From JADJMO01 sp016794445 (GTDB taxonomy: Bacteria > Myxococcota_A > Polyangia > Polyangiales > JADJMO01), in contig JAEUKC010000116.1 in the NCBI GenBank assembly GCA_016794445.1, positions 1 through 64,000 of the forward strand: a DNA stretch of 64,000 nucleotides. The letters run 5' to 3'. Positions 16,202-24,800 of the stretch are shown piece by piece; the stretch's first letter is position 1; every line of letters begins with the position of its first letter. The notes under the pieces were generated by a model. It was not told the DNA's origin, ran no database searches, and saw only the letters and a list, made by a program, of their open reading frames with translations. The translations under genes were made by a program, and so were the position numbers.

Positions 16202-17253
16202 ACGCGCGTCGAGCCCTCGCCGTCGCCGTGTGCGCCACCCTCGGGATCGTGGCGGTGCGCGCGGCCGCGCGTCGTCGCGTCGCGCCCCCCCCGAGCCCGA
16301 GCGTCTCCATCTCGACCTTCACGGCCGCGCCCGTGCCCTCGGTCTCCACGGTCGCGCCGGCCAAGGTCGAACCGGTGGGCTTCGGCGTCGAGGGGCTCGA
16401 CCCGCTCGAGCAGGCCAAGGAGACCTGGACCGACCCGACCTCGCTCGTGGCGCTCGTGCCCATGAAGACCCGCGACGCGATCTCCGTCGGGATCGCCAAG
16501 ACCATCGTCGGCCCCGGCGCCCACCACGGCAACCTCGGCAACCCAGCGATCGCGAGGCACCGCGTGTCGCGCGCCGCCTGCCTCGAGGGCCTGAAGGGCG
16601 AGGTCATCCAGACCAAGGAGCAGCGCTCGATCTGCGGCGCACCCTGGGAGGTGCCCGTCTACGCCGACGGCGACCCGAGCCACGCCAAGGTGTGCATCGA
16701 CCAGTTCGAGTACCCGAACCGGCCGTGCGATTTGCCGATGGTGTTCACCCACTCCATCGTCGCCGAGAAGCTCTGCGCCCTCGACGGCAAGCGCCTCTGC
16801 ACCCAGGAGGAGTGGACGCTCTCGTGCGAGGCCGACCCCAAGGGCGGGCCGCCGAGCGCCTACGCCTACGGCGAGCAGATGGATCTGCACGCCTGCAACA
16901 CGGGGTTCCCGAAGTCGACCACCTGCGACGTCGACCACGGCCTCTTCACGACCTGCCCGACCGAGTCGGACCCGGCGGGCTCGCACCCGCGCTGCCGCTC
17001 ACGCCTCGGGGTGTACGACCAGCACGGCAACGTGGCCGAGGCGATGACCCGCAAGGAGGGCAAGGTCACCTACGTGCAGCTCAAGGGCAGCGCGTGGTTC
17101 TACGACGGCAAGATGTACCAGGACCACTGCCGCTTCGATCCGCGCTGGCACGTCGATCCGGTCGATGCCTCGTGGCACACCAACTACCACCTCGGCTTTC
17201 GTTGCTGCCGCGACGTCGGCGGCAGCTCGAAGAAGCCGGCCGAGAAGCTCTAG
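16198..17253 (+). CDS. Membrane-anchored FGE/SUMF1-fold protein lacking the Cys pair
   Basis: The product is 351 residues from the GTG at 16198. An N-terminal hydrophobic helix (ALAVAVCATLGIVAV) acts as anchor or uncleaved signal, and a Pro/Ser/Val linker follows. The C-terminal ~230 residues form a formylglycine-generating-enzyme (SUMF1) fold: RLCTQEEWTLSCEAD, DQHGNVAEAM, LKGSAWFYD and the terminal HLGFRCCRD. True FGE has two copper-binding Cys just after the GGS/W block. Only one candidate (DHCRF) is visible, so sulfatase activation is unlikely. The many other Cys suggest disulfides in the periplasm. A similar protein lies at 57122-58171. Confidence 0.8.
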   Translation: MNARRALAVAVCATLGIVAVRAAARRRVAPPPSPSVSISTFTAAPVPSVSTVAPAKVEPVGFGVEGLDPLEQAKETWTDPTSLVALVPMKTRDAISVGIAKTIVGPGAHHGNLGNPAIARHRVSRAACLEGLKGEVIQTKEQRSICGAPWEVPVYADGDPSHAKVCIDQFEYPNRPCDLPMVFTHSIVAEKLCALDGKRLCTQEEWTLSCEADPKGGPPSAYAYGEQMDLHACNTGFPKSTTCDVDHGLFTTCPTESDPAGSHPRCRSRLGVYDQHGNVAEAMTRKEGKVTYVQLKGSAWFYDGKMYQDHCRFDPRWHVDPVDASWHTNYHLGFRCCRDVGGSSKKPAEKL

Positions 17254-18014
17254 CCGACCTTCGCGAGCGCGACGGTCACGTTGTCCGGTCCGCCGCCGTC
17301 GAGCGCGGCCTGGACCAGCGCGAGCGCCGCGGATTCGAGGCCCTGCGCGCGCGCCACGATGCGGGTGATGGCGTCGTCGTTGACGGGGCCGGTGAGGCCG
17401 TCGCTGCAGAGCAGGAGCACGTCGCCGGGCTCGCACGGGTACTCGGTGACGTCGACCTCGAGGGTCGCCGCCGCGCCGACCGCGCGGGTCACGAGGTGGC
17501 GGTAGCCGCCCTCGAGATCGTCCTCGGTCGCGTCCGGGTTCTCGCGGAGATACTCCTCGACGAGCGAGTGATCGCGGGTGAGCCGCTCGAGCTTTCCGCG
17601 GCGCACGCGGTAGGCGCGGCTGTCGCCGGCGTGGGCGACGTGGGCCACGCGATCGATCACGAGGGCACACACGACGGTGGAGCCCATGCCGCGGAGCTGC
17701 GGCTGCGCGGTGCCGGTGGCGCGGACGGAGTCGTTGGCGGCGCGGATGGCGGCGGTGAGGGCGAGGGCCGGCGCGGCCTGGGCGAACGCGCCGAGCGCCC
17801 GGACCTCGCGCTCGACGGCCTCGATCACGAGCTGGCTCGCGACCTCGCCGCCGGCGTGTCCACCCATGCCGTCGGCGACGACGAGGAGGCCCATCTCGGG
17901 CAGGACGACGAAATTGTCCTCGTTCGACTCGCGGACGTGCCCGACGTGGGTTCGGGCGACCATCTCGACACGCGAATCGGCCAAGGGCGGCGCGGGGGTC
18001 GTGCTTTGGGTCAA
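17250..18014 (-). CDS. PP2C-type Ser/Thr protein phosphatase
   Basis: The product is 254 residues. Metal-binding and structural motifs of bacterial PPM phosphatases are present: NEDNF, VADGMGGHAGGEVAS, MGSTVV, AHAGDSRAYR, LTRDHS, LLLCSDGLTG and GGGPDNVTV. It should remove phosphate from Ser/Thr kinases or their targets with Mn/Mg. The stop codon shares bases with the stop of the upstream convergent gene (CTAG, 17250-17253). No membrane segment is visible, so it is cytosolic. Confidence 0.95.
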   Translation of the reverse strand: MTQSTTPAPPLADSRVEMVARTHVGHVRESNEDNFVVLPEMGLLVVADGMGGHAGGEVASQLVIEAVEREVRALGAFAQAAPALALTAAIRAANDSVRATGTAQPQLRGMGSTVVCALVIDRVAHVAHAGDSRAYRVRRGKLERLTRDHSLVEEYLRENPDATEDDLEGGYRHLVTRAVGAAATLEVDVTEYPCEPGDVLLLCSDGLTGPVNDDAITRIVARAQGLESAALALVQAALDGGGPDNVTVALAKVG

Positions 18015-18127
18015 GGGGGGGTTCTCCAGGGCACAACGGCCGCCCGTCCGCGCGACCTTAGCCCGCGGTGGGACCTCTTTGTAAGTCGCCGTAGGCCCCC
18101 TCGGTTCCGAATGGCGCAGCGCGTTAT

Positions 18128-18158
18128 GTTGAAGCTGCTGTTGAAAGTCGAATTCAAC
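18128..18158. promoter_or_regulatory. Candidate operator upstream of bfd (three GTTGAA half-sites)
   Basis: GTTGAA occurs at 18128-18133 and 18140-18145, and its inverse TTCAAC at 18153-18158. The latter two form a 19-bp inverted repeat with 6-bp arms and a 7-base spacer, the length of a typical Fur operator, although the bases are not the classical Fur consensus. It ends 18 bases before the bfd start and precedes an iron-storage gene cluster, so an iron or Fe-S responsive repressor site is plausible but unproven. Confidence 0.35.
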
Positions 18159-18176
18159 GTGCTACTCTCGGAATCG

Positions 18177-18380
18177 ATGATCGTCTGTCTCTGCAAGGGC
18201 GTGAGCAGCCACACGGTCCGCGACGTGATCGAAGACGGCGCCGATTCGGTCGAGGCCGTAGGCTCGGCCTGCGGCGCGGGCACCGACTGCGGTGGTTGCA
18301 CGGGGCAGATCGAGGACATGGTCGAAGAGGTCCACGGCAGCGAGGGCTGTCGTCGCCACTTGCGCGTCGTCGCCGCCTGA
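18177..18380 (+). CDS. bfd: Bacterioferritin-associated ferredoxin
   Basis: The product is 67 residues. It matches the BFD-like [2Fe-2S] domain with ligands C4, C6, C38 and C41 (CLC near the start and DCGGC later) and a helix-turn-helix-like body around residues 10-30. Bfd docks on bacterioferritin, reduces its heme and so releases stored iron. The bacterioferritin gene follows 115 bases downstream on the same strand, which supports this assignment. Additional Cys (C32 and one near the C-terminus) are outside the usual cluster set. Confidence 0.9.
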   Translation: MIVCLCKGVSSHTVRDVIEDGADSVEAVGSACGAGTDCGGCTGQIEDMVEEVHGSEGCRRHLRVVAA

Positions 18381-18495
18381 CACGCCTCGACTCCCTGCCA
18401 CGGCAGGGGCGGTTGCGGACCCGGCGAAGTGAAAAGCTCTTTCAGGCTGACGATTGGCCTCGTTCGGCCGTGATGGGGCTGGTACGGAGGATCCC

Positions 18496-18966
18496 ATGAA
18501 GAGCGACCCCAAGATCATCGAGATCCTCAACGAGGTGCTCACCGCGGAGCTGACCGCGATCAACCAGTACTTCATCCACGCGCAGATGATGAAGAACTGG
18601 GGCTTCCTCAAGCTCGCCGAGCACGAGCGCAAGGAGTCGATCGACGAGATGAAGCACGCCCAGCAGGTGATGGATCGCGTCCTCTACCTCGAGGGCATCC
18701 CCAACGTGCAGCGCTACTCCAAGATCAACGTCGGCGAGACCGTGCCCGAGCAGCTCGCGGCCGACCTGCAGCTCGAGTACGACGCCGTCAAGCGTCTCAA
18801 CGAGGGCATCAAGGTCGTCCGCGACCTCGGCGACCACGGGACGGTCGAGCTCCTCGAGGAGATCCTGGTCAGCGAAGAGGAGCACGTCGACTGGATCGAG
18901 ACCCAGATCGGGCTCATCAAGCAGCTCGGGGCCAACGCCTACCTGGCCGAGCACCTCCACGAGTAG
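18496..18966 (+). CDS. bfr: Bacterioferritin
   Basis: The product is 156 residues, the usual length, from ATG 18496 with GGAGG at 18486-18490. All ferroxidase ligands line up with the classical numbering: E18, E51, H54, E94, E127 and H130. The heme axial ligand M52 is present in DEMKHAQ. It assembles a 24-mer shell that oxidises and stores iron. It lies between bfd and the CGFS glutaredoxin, giving an iron storage and Fe-S group of genes. Confidence 0.96.
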   Translation: MKSDPKIIEILNEVLTAELTAINQYFIHAQMMKNWGFLKLAEHERKESIDEMKHAQQVMDRVLYLEGIPNVQRYSKINVGETVPEQLAADLQLEYDAVKRLNEGIKVVRDLGDHGTVELLEEILVSEEEHVDWIETQIGLIKQLGANAYLAEHLHE

Positions 18967-18978
18967 TATCCCGTCCGG

Positions 18979-19299
18979 ATGGACGCAGCGCTCAAGGACC
19001 GCATCGAAGGCCTCATTCGTGACCACAAGATCCTGCTGTTCGTGAAGGGCACCAAGTCCTTCCCGCAGTGCGGGTTCTCGGCCTCCGTGATCGAGGTGTT
19101 CAAGCGCCTCGACGTGCCGTTCGACACGGTCAACATCCTCGCCGACGCCGACCTGCGGCAGGGCCTCAAGGAGTTCAGCGACTGGCCGACCTTCCCGCAG
19201 GTCTACGTGAACGGCGAGTTCGTGGGTGGGCGCGACATCGTGGTCGCCATGTACGAGAAGGGCGAGCTCGCGCCGCTCGTGCAGAAGGCCGTGTCGTGA
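18979..19299 (+). CDS. grxD: Monothiol CGFS glutaredoxin (Grx4/GrxD type)
   Basis: The product is 106 residues. The active site is C31-G-F-S, preceded by the glutathione-binding KGTKSFPQ, with WPTFPQVYVNGEFVGG and DI further on. Proteins of this class hold a bridging [2Fe-2S] cluster with glutathione and pass clusters to, or sense them with, BolA. bolA is present at 15258-15530. The start is 12 bases after the bfr stop. The end overlaps the aldehyde dehydrogenase start by 4 bases (GTGA). Confidence 0.95.
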   Translation: MDAALKDRIEGLIRDHKILLFVKGTKSFPQCGFSASVIEVFKRLDVPFDTVNILADADLRQGLKEFSDWPTFPQVYVNGEFVGGRDIVVAMYEKGELAPLVQKAVS

Positions 19300-20669
19300 G
19301 CGACCTCGTCGTCGACGATCCCTGGTCGCTCGGCGAGGCGTTCCGGGCCACCGAGGTGGCCGACCCGGGCCCGCTGCTCGACCGCGCCCGCGAGGGGGCG
19401 CGCGCCGCCGCGGCGCTGCGGGTCGAGGAGCGCGTGGCGCTGTGCCTGGCCGCCGTCGAGGCCATGGAGCGCGCCGTCGAGTCCATCGCCAGCGACATCA
19501 CCGCGCAGATGGGCAAGCCGCTCGGCCAGGCCCGCGGCGAGATGAAGGGCATGGCCCACCGTGCGCGCCACATGTGCGCGATCGCGCCAGCCGCACTCGC
19601 CGATCTGGTGATCGAGGGCGACGCGACGCTGGAGCGCCGCATCGTGCGCACGCCCAAGGGCGTGGTGCTGGCGCTGCCGGCCTGGAACTACCCGCTGCTC
19701 ACGGCGATCAACGTGGTCGTGCCGGCGGTGCTCGCGGGCAACTCGGTCGTGCTCCGTCACTCGCCGCGTTCGCCGGGCGTGGGCGACGCGTTCGCCGCTG
19801 CCTTCGCCGCGGCCGGAGCCCCGGCGGGCCTCGTGCAGTCGATCCACTGCTCGCACGCCACCACCGAGGGCATGGTCGGCGACCGCCGCGTCGACCACGT
19901 GGCGTTCACCGGCAGCGTGCTCGGCGGACACCGCGTGCAGGCGGCCGCCAAGGATCGCTTCATCGACGTCGGGCTCGAGCTCGGGGGCAACGACGCGGCC
20001 TACGTCGCCGCCGACGCCGACCTCGAGAAGGCGGTCGACGGCATCGTCGACGGCGCCTGCTACAACGCGGGCCAGAGCTGTTGCGCGGTCGAGCGGGTCT
20101 ACGTGCACGCCTCGCTCTACGACCGGTTCCTCGAGGCGTGCCTGCCGTTGCTGAAGGCGTACACGCTCGGCGATCCGCGCGCCGAGGGCGTGAACCTCGG
20201 CCCCATCGCGCAGCCCTACCACCCCGCCGAGATCGAGGCGCACGTGGCCGACGCGGTCGCGCGGGGCGCCCGGCTCCTCTTCGGGGGTCAGCGCAAGCAG
20301 GTCGACGGCAAGGGCCGCTTCTTCGAGCCCACCCTGCTGGCGGACGTGCCCGACGCGGCGCGTGTGATGTCCGAGGAGACCTTCGGCCCGGTGCTGCCGG
20401 TCGCCCGCGTCGCGAGCGACGAGGAGGCCCTGCGCCTGATCAACGACGACGCGCTGGGGCTCACCGCCTCGGTGTGGACCCGCGACCGCGACCGCGCGGC
20501 GCACATGGCCGCCGCCCTCGAGGTCGGCACCGTCTACATGAACCGCTGCGACGCGCTCGACCCGGCCCTGCCGTGGACGGGGGTGAAGGACAGCGGCAAG
20601 GGCGCCACCCTGAGCGTGCTCGGCTTCGAGCACCTCACCCGCCCCAAGGCCTGGAACTTCCGCGTCTGA
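19296..20669 (+). CDS. Aldehyde dehydrogenase (NAD(P)+)
   Basis: The product is 457 residues from the GTG at 19296. ALDH superfamily motifs are clear: PAWNYPLLTAINVVVPAVLAGN, FTGSVLGG, general base Glu in LELGGNDAAYV, catalytic Cys in NAGQSCCAVERVY, and EETFGPVLPV. The second of the paired Cys or the first may be nucleophilic. The substrate is not predictable; the sequence resembles succinate-semialdehyde or medium-chain aldehyde enzymes. It is coupled to the glutaredoxin gene by a 4-base overlap. A hairpin cluster follows the stop. Confidence 0.93.
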   Translation: MSDLVVDDPWSLGEAFRATEVADPGPLLDRAREGARAAAALRVEERVALCLAAVEAMERAVESIASDITAQMGKPLGQARGEMKGMAHRARHMCAIAPAALADLVIEGDATLERRIVRTPKGVVLALPAWNYPLLTAINVVVPAVLAGNSVVLRHSPRSPGVGDAFAAAFAAAGAPAGLVQSIHCSHATTEGMVGDRRVDHVAFTGSVLGGHRVQAAAKDRFIDVGLELGGNDAAYVAADADLEKAVDGIVDGACYNAGQSCCAVERVYVHASLYDRFLEACLPLLKAYTLGDPRAEGVNLGPIAQPYHPAEIEAHVADAVARGARLLFGGQRKQVDGKGRFFEPTLLADVPDAARVMSEETFGPVLPVARVASDEEALRLINDDALGLTASVWTRDRDRAAHMAAALEVGTVYMNRCDALDPALPWTGVKDSGKGATLSVLGFEHLTRPKAWNFRV

Positions 20670-20674
20670 GTTCT

Positions 20675-20739
20675 CCGGCCTGCGGCCGGGTTTCGCGCCC
20701 ATGGGGGCGCGACCCGAGCGAAACTGTTTCGCTCGGGTC
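20675..20739. terminator. Cluster of three hairpins between convergent genes
   Basis: Three consecutive inverted repeats fill the gap. One has 6-bp arms (20675-20680 / 20684-20689). One has 7-bp arms (20694-20700 / 20705-20711). One has perfect 14-bp arms separated by a single base (20711-20724 / 20726-20739). There is no long T run. The position between convergent stops fits a bidirectional terminator or a REP-like element. Confidence 0.6.
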
Positions 20740-20762
20740 CCGGTCCGGCCGGCGCGGCGAGC

Positions 20763-21383
20763 TCAGTTGTTGCGGGAGGTGACGGCGCCCACGTAGACGA
20801 CGCGGGCGAGCAGGGCGTGGGCGGCGCCGGACTGCAGGAGGTGCTCGAAGCGGGCCGGGCGCACCGACTCCACCGCGAACGGCGCGTCGAAGGTGAGGCG
20901 CAGCTCTTCGGCCGTGACCCGCCGGGGCCCGCCCCAGTCGGGCTCCTCGGTGCTGAAGCAGAGGACGAAGAGCTCGGCGCCCGTGCGCATGACGCTCGCC
21001 AGCGAGTGCCGGTAGGCCTGCCGGCCCTGGTCGGTGAAGGCGTGGAAGAGGCCGCAGTCGACGACCGTGTCGAAGTTCGCGCCCCCCTCGAGCTGTCCGC
21101 GGAGGTTGTGCAGCGACAGCGCGTCCTGGACGCGGAAGTCGGCCGCGAGGTCGCGCGTGCGCGCCTTGATCTGCGCGCGCCGGATCGCCTTCTCCGCGAC
21201 GTCCACGCCCACCACCGCGCGCCCCGCGGCGGCGAACGCGAGCGCGTTCTCGCCCGTGCCACACCCCACGTCGAGCACGCGGCCGCGGATCTGGCCCCGC
21301 TCGAGCAGCTGCTCGAACACGGGCTGCGGGCGCCCGATCTCCCAGGGCGGCGTGCCGTCGTACATCGCGTCGAACGGGTTCAT
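20763..21383 (-). CDS. SAM-dependent methyltransferase
   Basis: The product is 206 residues from ATG 21383; another in-frame ATG at 21404 is possible and neither has a clear ribosome site. The N-terminus (MNPFDAMYDGTPPWEIGRPQP) is typical of thiopurine-like or tellurite-like class I methyltransferases. Motif I is VLDVGCGTGENALAFA, followed by VVGVDVAEKAI and DTVVDCGLFHAF. A small-molecule detoxification or metabolic role is likely, but the substrate cannot be told. It converges on the aldehyde dehydrogenase through the hairpin cluster. Confidence 0.85.
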   Translation of the reverse strand: MNPFDAMYDGTPPWEIGRPQPVFEQLLERGQIRGRVLDVGCGTGENALAFAAAGRAVVGVDVAEKAIRRAQIKARTRDLAADFRVQDALSLHNLRGQLEGGANFDTVVDCGLFHAFTDQGRQAYRHSLASVMRTGAELFVLCFSTEEPDWGGPRRVTAEELRLTFDAPFAVESVRPARFEHLLQSGAAHALLARVVYVGAVTSRNN

Positions 21384-21515
21384 GCGGCCCGGAGAGGCTT
21401 CCATGCGCGAGCCAGAGTGGCAAACGGGCCGCCGCCTCTGCCATGTCGACAATCGTCCGCGCCGCGGAAATCAGGGCCCCTGGCGCCGCGTTGCCCTGAC
21501 ACGGAGGCCAACACG

Positions 21516-21839
21516 ATGAAGCTCATGGTTCGATTCCGGGGTGTGGACGCGACGGCGGCGATGCTGGACCACGTGAAGGGGGTCCTCGCCGAGGCGATGA
21601 CGGATCTCGACGCGCGGCGCGCGAGCGTGCTGCTCTCGTCGGAGGGCGGCTACTGCGAGTGCCTCGTGGAGATCGGGCTGTCGCGCGGCGCGGTGTGGGT
21701 GGTGCGCAGCGGGAGCGACGATGCGCTGGTCGCGCTCGACGCCGCGGGGGATCGGGTGGCGTCGCTCGTCGCCGCGGATCGTCTGCGGGGGCTCGCGCAC
21801 CCCCGGCTCAGCCGCGACGCGGCCCGCCGCGCGGCATGA
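21516..21839 (+). CDS. Small HPF/RaiA-like protein
   Basis: The product is 107 residues from ATG 21516, with ACGGAGG at 21501-21507. The layout recalls the S30AE ribosome-associated fold: MKLMVRFRGVDATAAMLDHV, a strand with Cys (GGYCECLVEIGL), then DDALVALDAAGDRVASLV, comparable to the DMYAAID...DR helix of hibernation factors. It lacks the C-terminal dimerisation domain. The assignment is tentative. Its last 32 bases overlap the 3' end of the convergent Lhr gene. Confidence 0.5.
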   Translation: MKLMVRFRGVDATAAMLDHVKGVLAEAMTDLDARRASVLLSSEGGYCECLVEIGLSRGAVWVVRSGSDDALVALDAAGDRVASLVAADRLRGLAHPRLSRDAARRAA

Positions 21840-24800
21840 TCGGGGGCTCGAACTCCCGCTTGCGCAGGAGCCCCTGCGCGCCTGCGGCGAACCGCTCCTT
21901 GCGCAGCGCAGGCGCGAGCGGCGACGCGAGCGCGGGCTCGCCGTCGATCGTGGCCAGCATCAGCAGCTTGCGCGCGCCGCGGTCGACGAGCTCGCCGAGG
22001 GCCCGCGCGAGCCGCGCCTCGTCCTTGCCGAACGTGAGCAGCGCCTGCTCGCCCCGCGCGAGGAAGCCGAGCAGCGCGCCGTCGGCGAGGATCACCGAGG
22101 CCCCCGCCGCGCGTTGGGGCCTTCCCTGGTTCGCGGCCTCGGGCCACGGCAGCACGGCGCCGAAGGGGTTCGCGGGGTCGGTCGCGGCGAGGACGAGGGG
22201 GACCGCCTCGTTCCCCTCGGGCTCGCGGAGCGCGCGCAGGCGCTCGTCGGCGCCCGGCACGGCGAACTGGCTCGCGGAGAGCCCCGCGACGAACAGGCCC
22301 CGGCGGACGCGCCCCGCCTCCTCGAGCGCGCGGAGCACGTCGTAGAGGGCCGTGAAGCCGCCCTCGACGTCCTCGGCTTGCAGCGCCTCGCGGGTCAACA
22401 CGCCGTGGCGCTCGAGCAGCTTGTGCACGAGCGCCGTACGGCGCACCGTCTCCGAAGGGGTCGAATCCCACCGCGCGGCGCGCAGCGACCAGCGCCCCTC
22501 GCTGCCCGCCGGGCCGGAGACGCGCAGCGGGCGGCGGCCGTCACGCCCACGACGAGCGGGGGACTCGGCCTCGTCGCGCCGGGAGCGCAGCGGCGCGAGG
22601 GTGTCGTTCACGACCTCGCCGGTCCACACCATGGTCCACAGCGTGTCGAGCACGTCGGGCGGGAACGCGCCGAGCCGGCGCACGAGCTCGGCGAAGAACT
22701 GCGCGCCGCGCTCGTCGAGGATCGCGCGGATGCGGGCGGCGAGCTCGCCCTCGGTCGTGCCGGGCCGCGCCGCCAAGAGCGGCTCTTCTGCCGCGCGGTA
22801 GAGCGCGATGCGGCCGTCGGTCTCGCCGATCGGTTCGACGCCGACCCACACCACCTCGCCCGCCGCGCAGAGGGCGTCGAGGTCTTCGGTCCGGTATCCG
22901 GGCACCCGCGCGGGGAGGATCTCGCGCTCGAGCACCGAGGCCGGGAGCGCGCACCCGGAGAGCCGATCGATGGCCGCGAGCAGCGCGTCGTGGTGGGCGT
23001 GCGATCCCGGACGGGCGAGCTCGTGCCACGCGGGCAGGAACCGCGCGAGGGCCGCCTGGTCGACCGGCTCCACCTCCTTGCGCAGGCGGGCCAGCGACTT
23101 GCGGCGGAGCGCGCGCAGCACCTCGGCGTCGCACAGCTCTCGCCCGCGGCCTCCCCGCAGCATCTCGCCTGCGACGAGGCGCCCCGCGCGCACCAGCGGC
23201 TCGACGATGGTCGCGAGCGTCGTGACGCCCACGCCGAAGCGGGTCGCGAGCCGCTCGAGCGGGAACGGCCCGTGGGTGCGCGCGAACCGACCGACCAGAT
23301 CCTCGAACGGCTGCGCGACGGGCTCGAGGAACGCCGCGGGGAGGCCGCCGGGGAGCGAGACGCCGAGCGCGTCGCGGTAGCGGGCCGCGTCCTCCGCCGC
23401 GACGAACCGCACCGCGCCCGCGAGCCGGATCGGCACGACGCGCCGGTCGCGCACGAGCGCGGGCAGCCCCGCGAAGCCCTCGCTGCAGCGCGCGGCGATC
23501 TCGGCCTCGTCGAGGTCGCCGAGGGCGAGCAGGAGCTCGTGCAGCTGGTCCTCGGTGTCGACGGGAGGGCGCGCGAACGTGCCGTCGAGGCGAGGCAGTC
23601 GCTGCAGCGTGCGCTCGTGGTCCTCGATGGCGTCGGGGTCGAGGAGCTCGCGGAGCTCGGCCTCGCCCATCAGCGCGCGGAGCTGGGCGTGGTCGATGGA
23701 GAGCGCCTGCGCGCGGCGCTCCGCGAGCGGCTGGTCGCCGTCGTAGAGGAAGCTCCCGACCCAGGAGAACAGCAGGCTCGAGGCGAACGGTGACGGGCGC
23801 GGCGAATCGACCGTACGCACGCGGATCACGCGTTGCTCGATGCCCCGCAGCACCTCGACGAGGGCGGGAAGGTCGAAGGCCTCGCGCAGGCACTCGCGGT
23901 AGGCCTCGAGCACGATGGGGAAGTCGCGGTGGCGCGCCGCGACGGCCAGCAGATCGTTGGCGCGCTTGCGCTGCGCCCACAGCGGCGTGCGGCGCCCCGG
24001 GTTCTTGCGCGGCAGGAGCAGCGCGCGCCCCGCGGCCTCGCGGAATCGCCCCGCGAAGAGCGGCGTGTCGCCGACGCTGCCCACCACGAGGGCCTCGATC
24101 TCGTCGGCGGTCGGCAGGAACAGGCTCGGGTCGGGCGGGCGGTCGTTCTCGGGGACCCGGAACACCATGCCGTCGTCGGACCAGAGGTAGTCGATGTCGC
24201 CGCCGGTGGTGGCGCGGAGGCGCTGCGCGATGGCGATGGCCCACGGGCCGAGGACGCGCGCGCCGAACGGCGAGAGCACGCACACTCGGTGGTCGCCGAG
24301 CTCGTCGACGAAGCGCTCCACGACGACCACCGTGTCGGTCGGGATCACCGCGGCCTCGCGCTGCTCGGCGAGGTAGGTCACGAGGTTCTGCGCGGCGCGC
24401 GGGTCGAACCGGTGCTCGCGCTCGAGGACCTCGCCGGCCTCGGCGCTCGACATCGCGCCGAGCCGGCCGAGCAGCGCCCCGATGGCGCGGCCGAAATCGA
24501 CGGGACGGCCCACGCGGTCACCCCGCCAGAACGGCATGCGCCCGGGCTCGCCGGGGGCCGGCGTGACGAGCACGCGGTCGTGGGTGATCTCGGCGATCCG
24601 CCACGCGGAGGCCCCGAGGAGGAAGACGTCGCCCTGGCGTGACTCGAACACCATCTCCTCGTCGAGCTCGCCGACCCGCTTGCTCGTGCCGTCGTCGGCG
24701 CCGCCGACGAGGTAGACCGGGTAGAGCCCGCGGTCGGCGATGGTGCCGCCGCTCGTGATGGCGAGCCGGAGCGCCCCCTCGCGCGCGCGCACCGTGCCGC

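Noticed and set aside
22450..22480. GTCGAATCCC string resembling a tRNA T-arm
   Set aside because: It lies in the Lhr coding sequence, and the remaining tRNA stems cannot be drawn around it.
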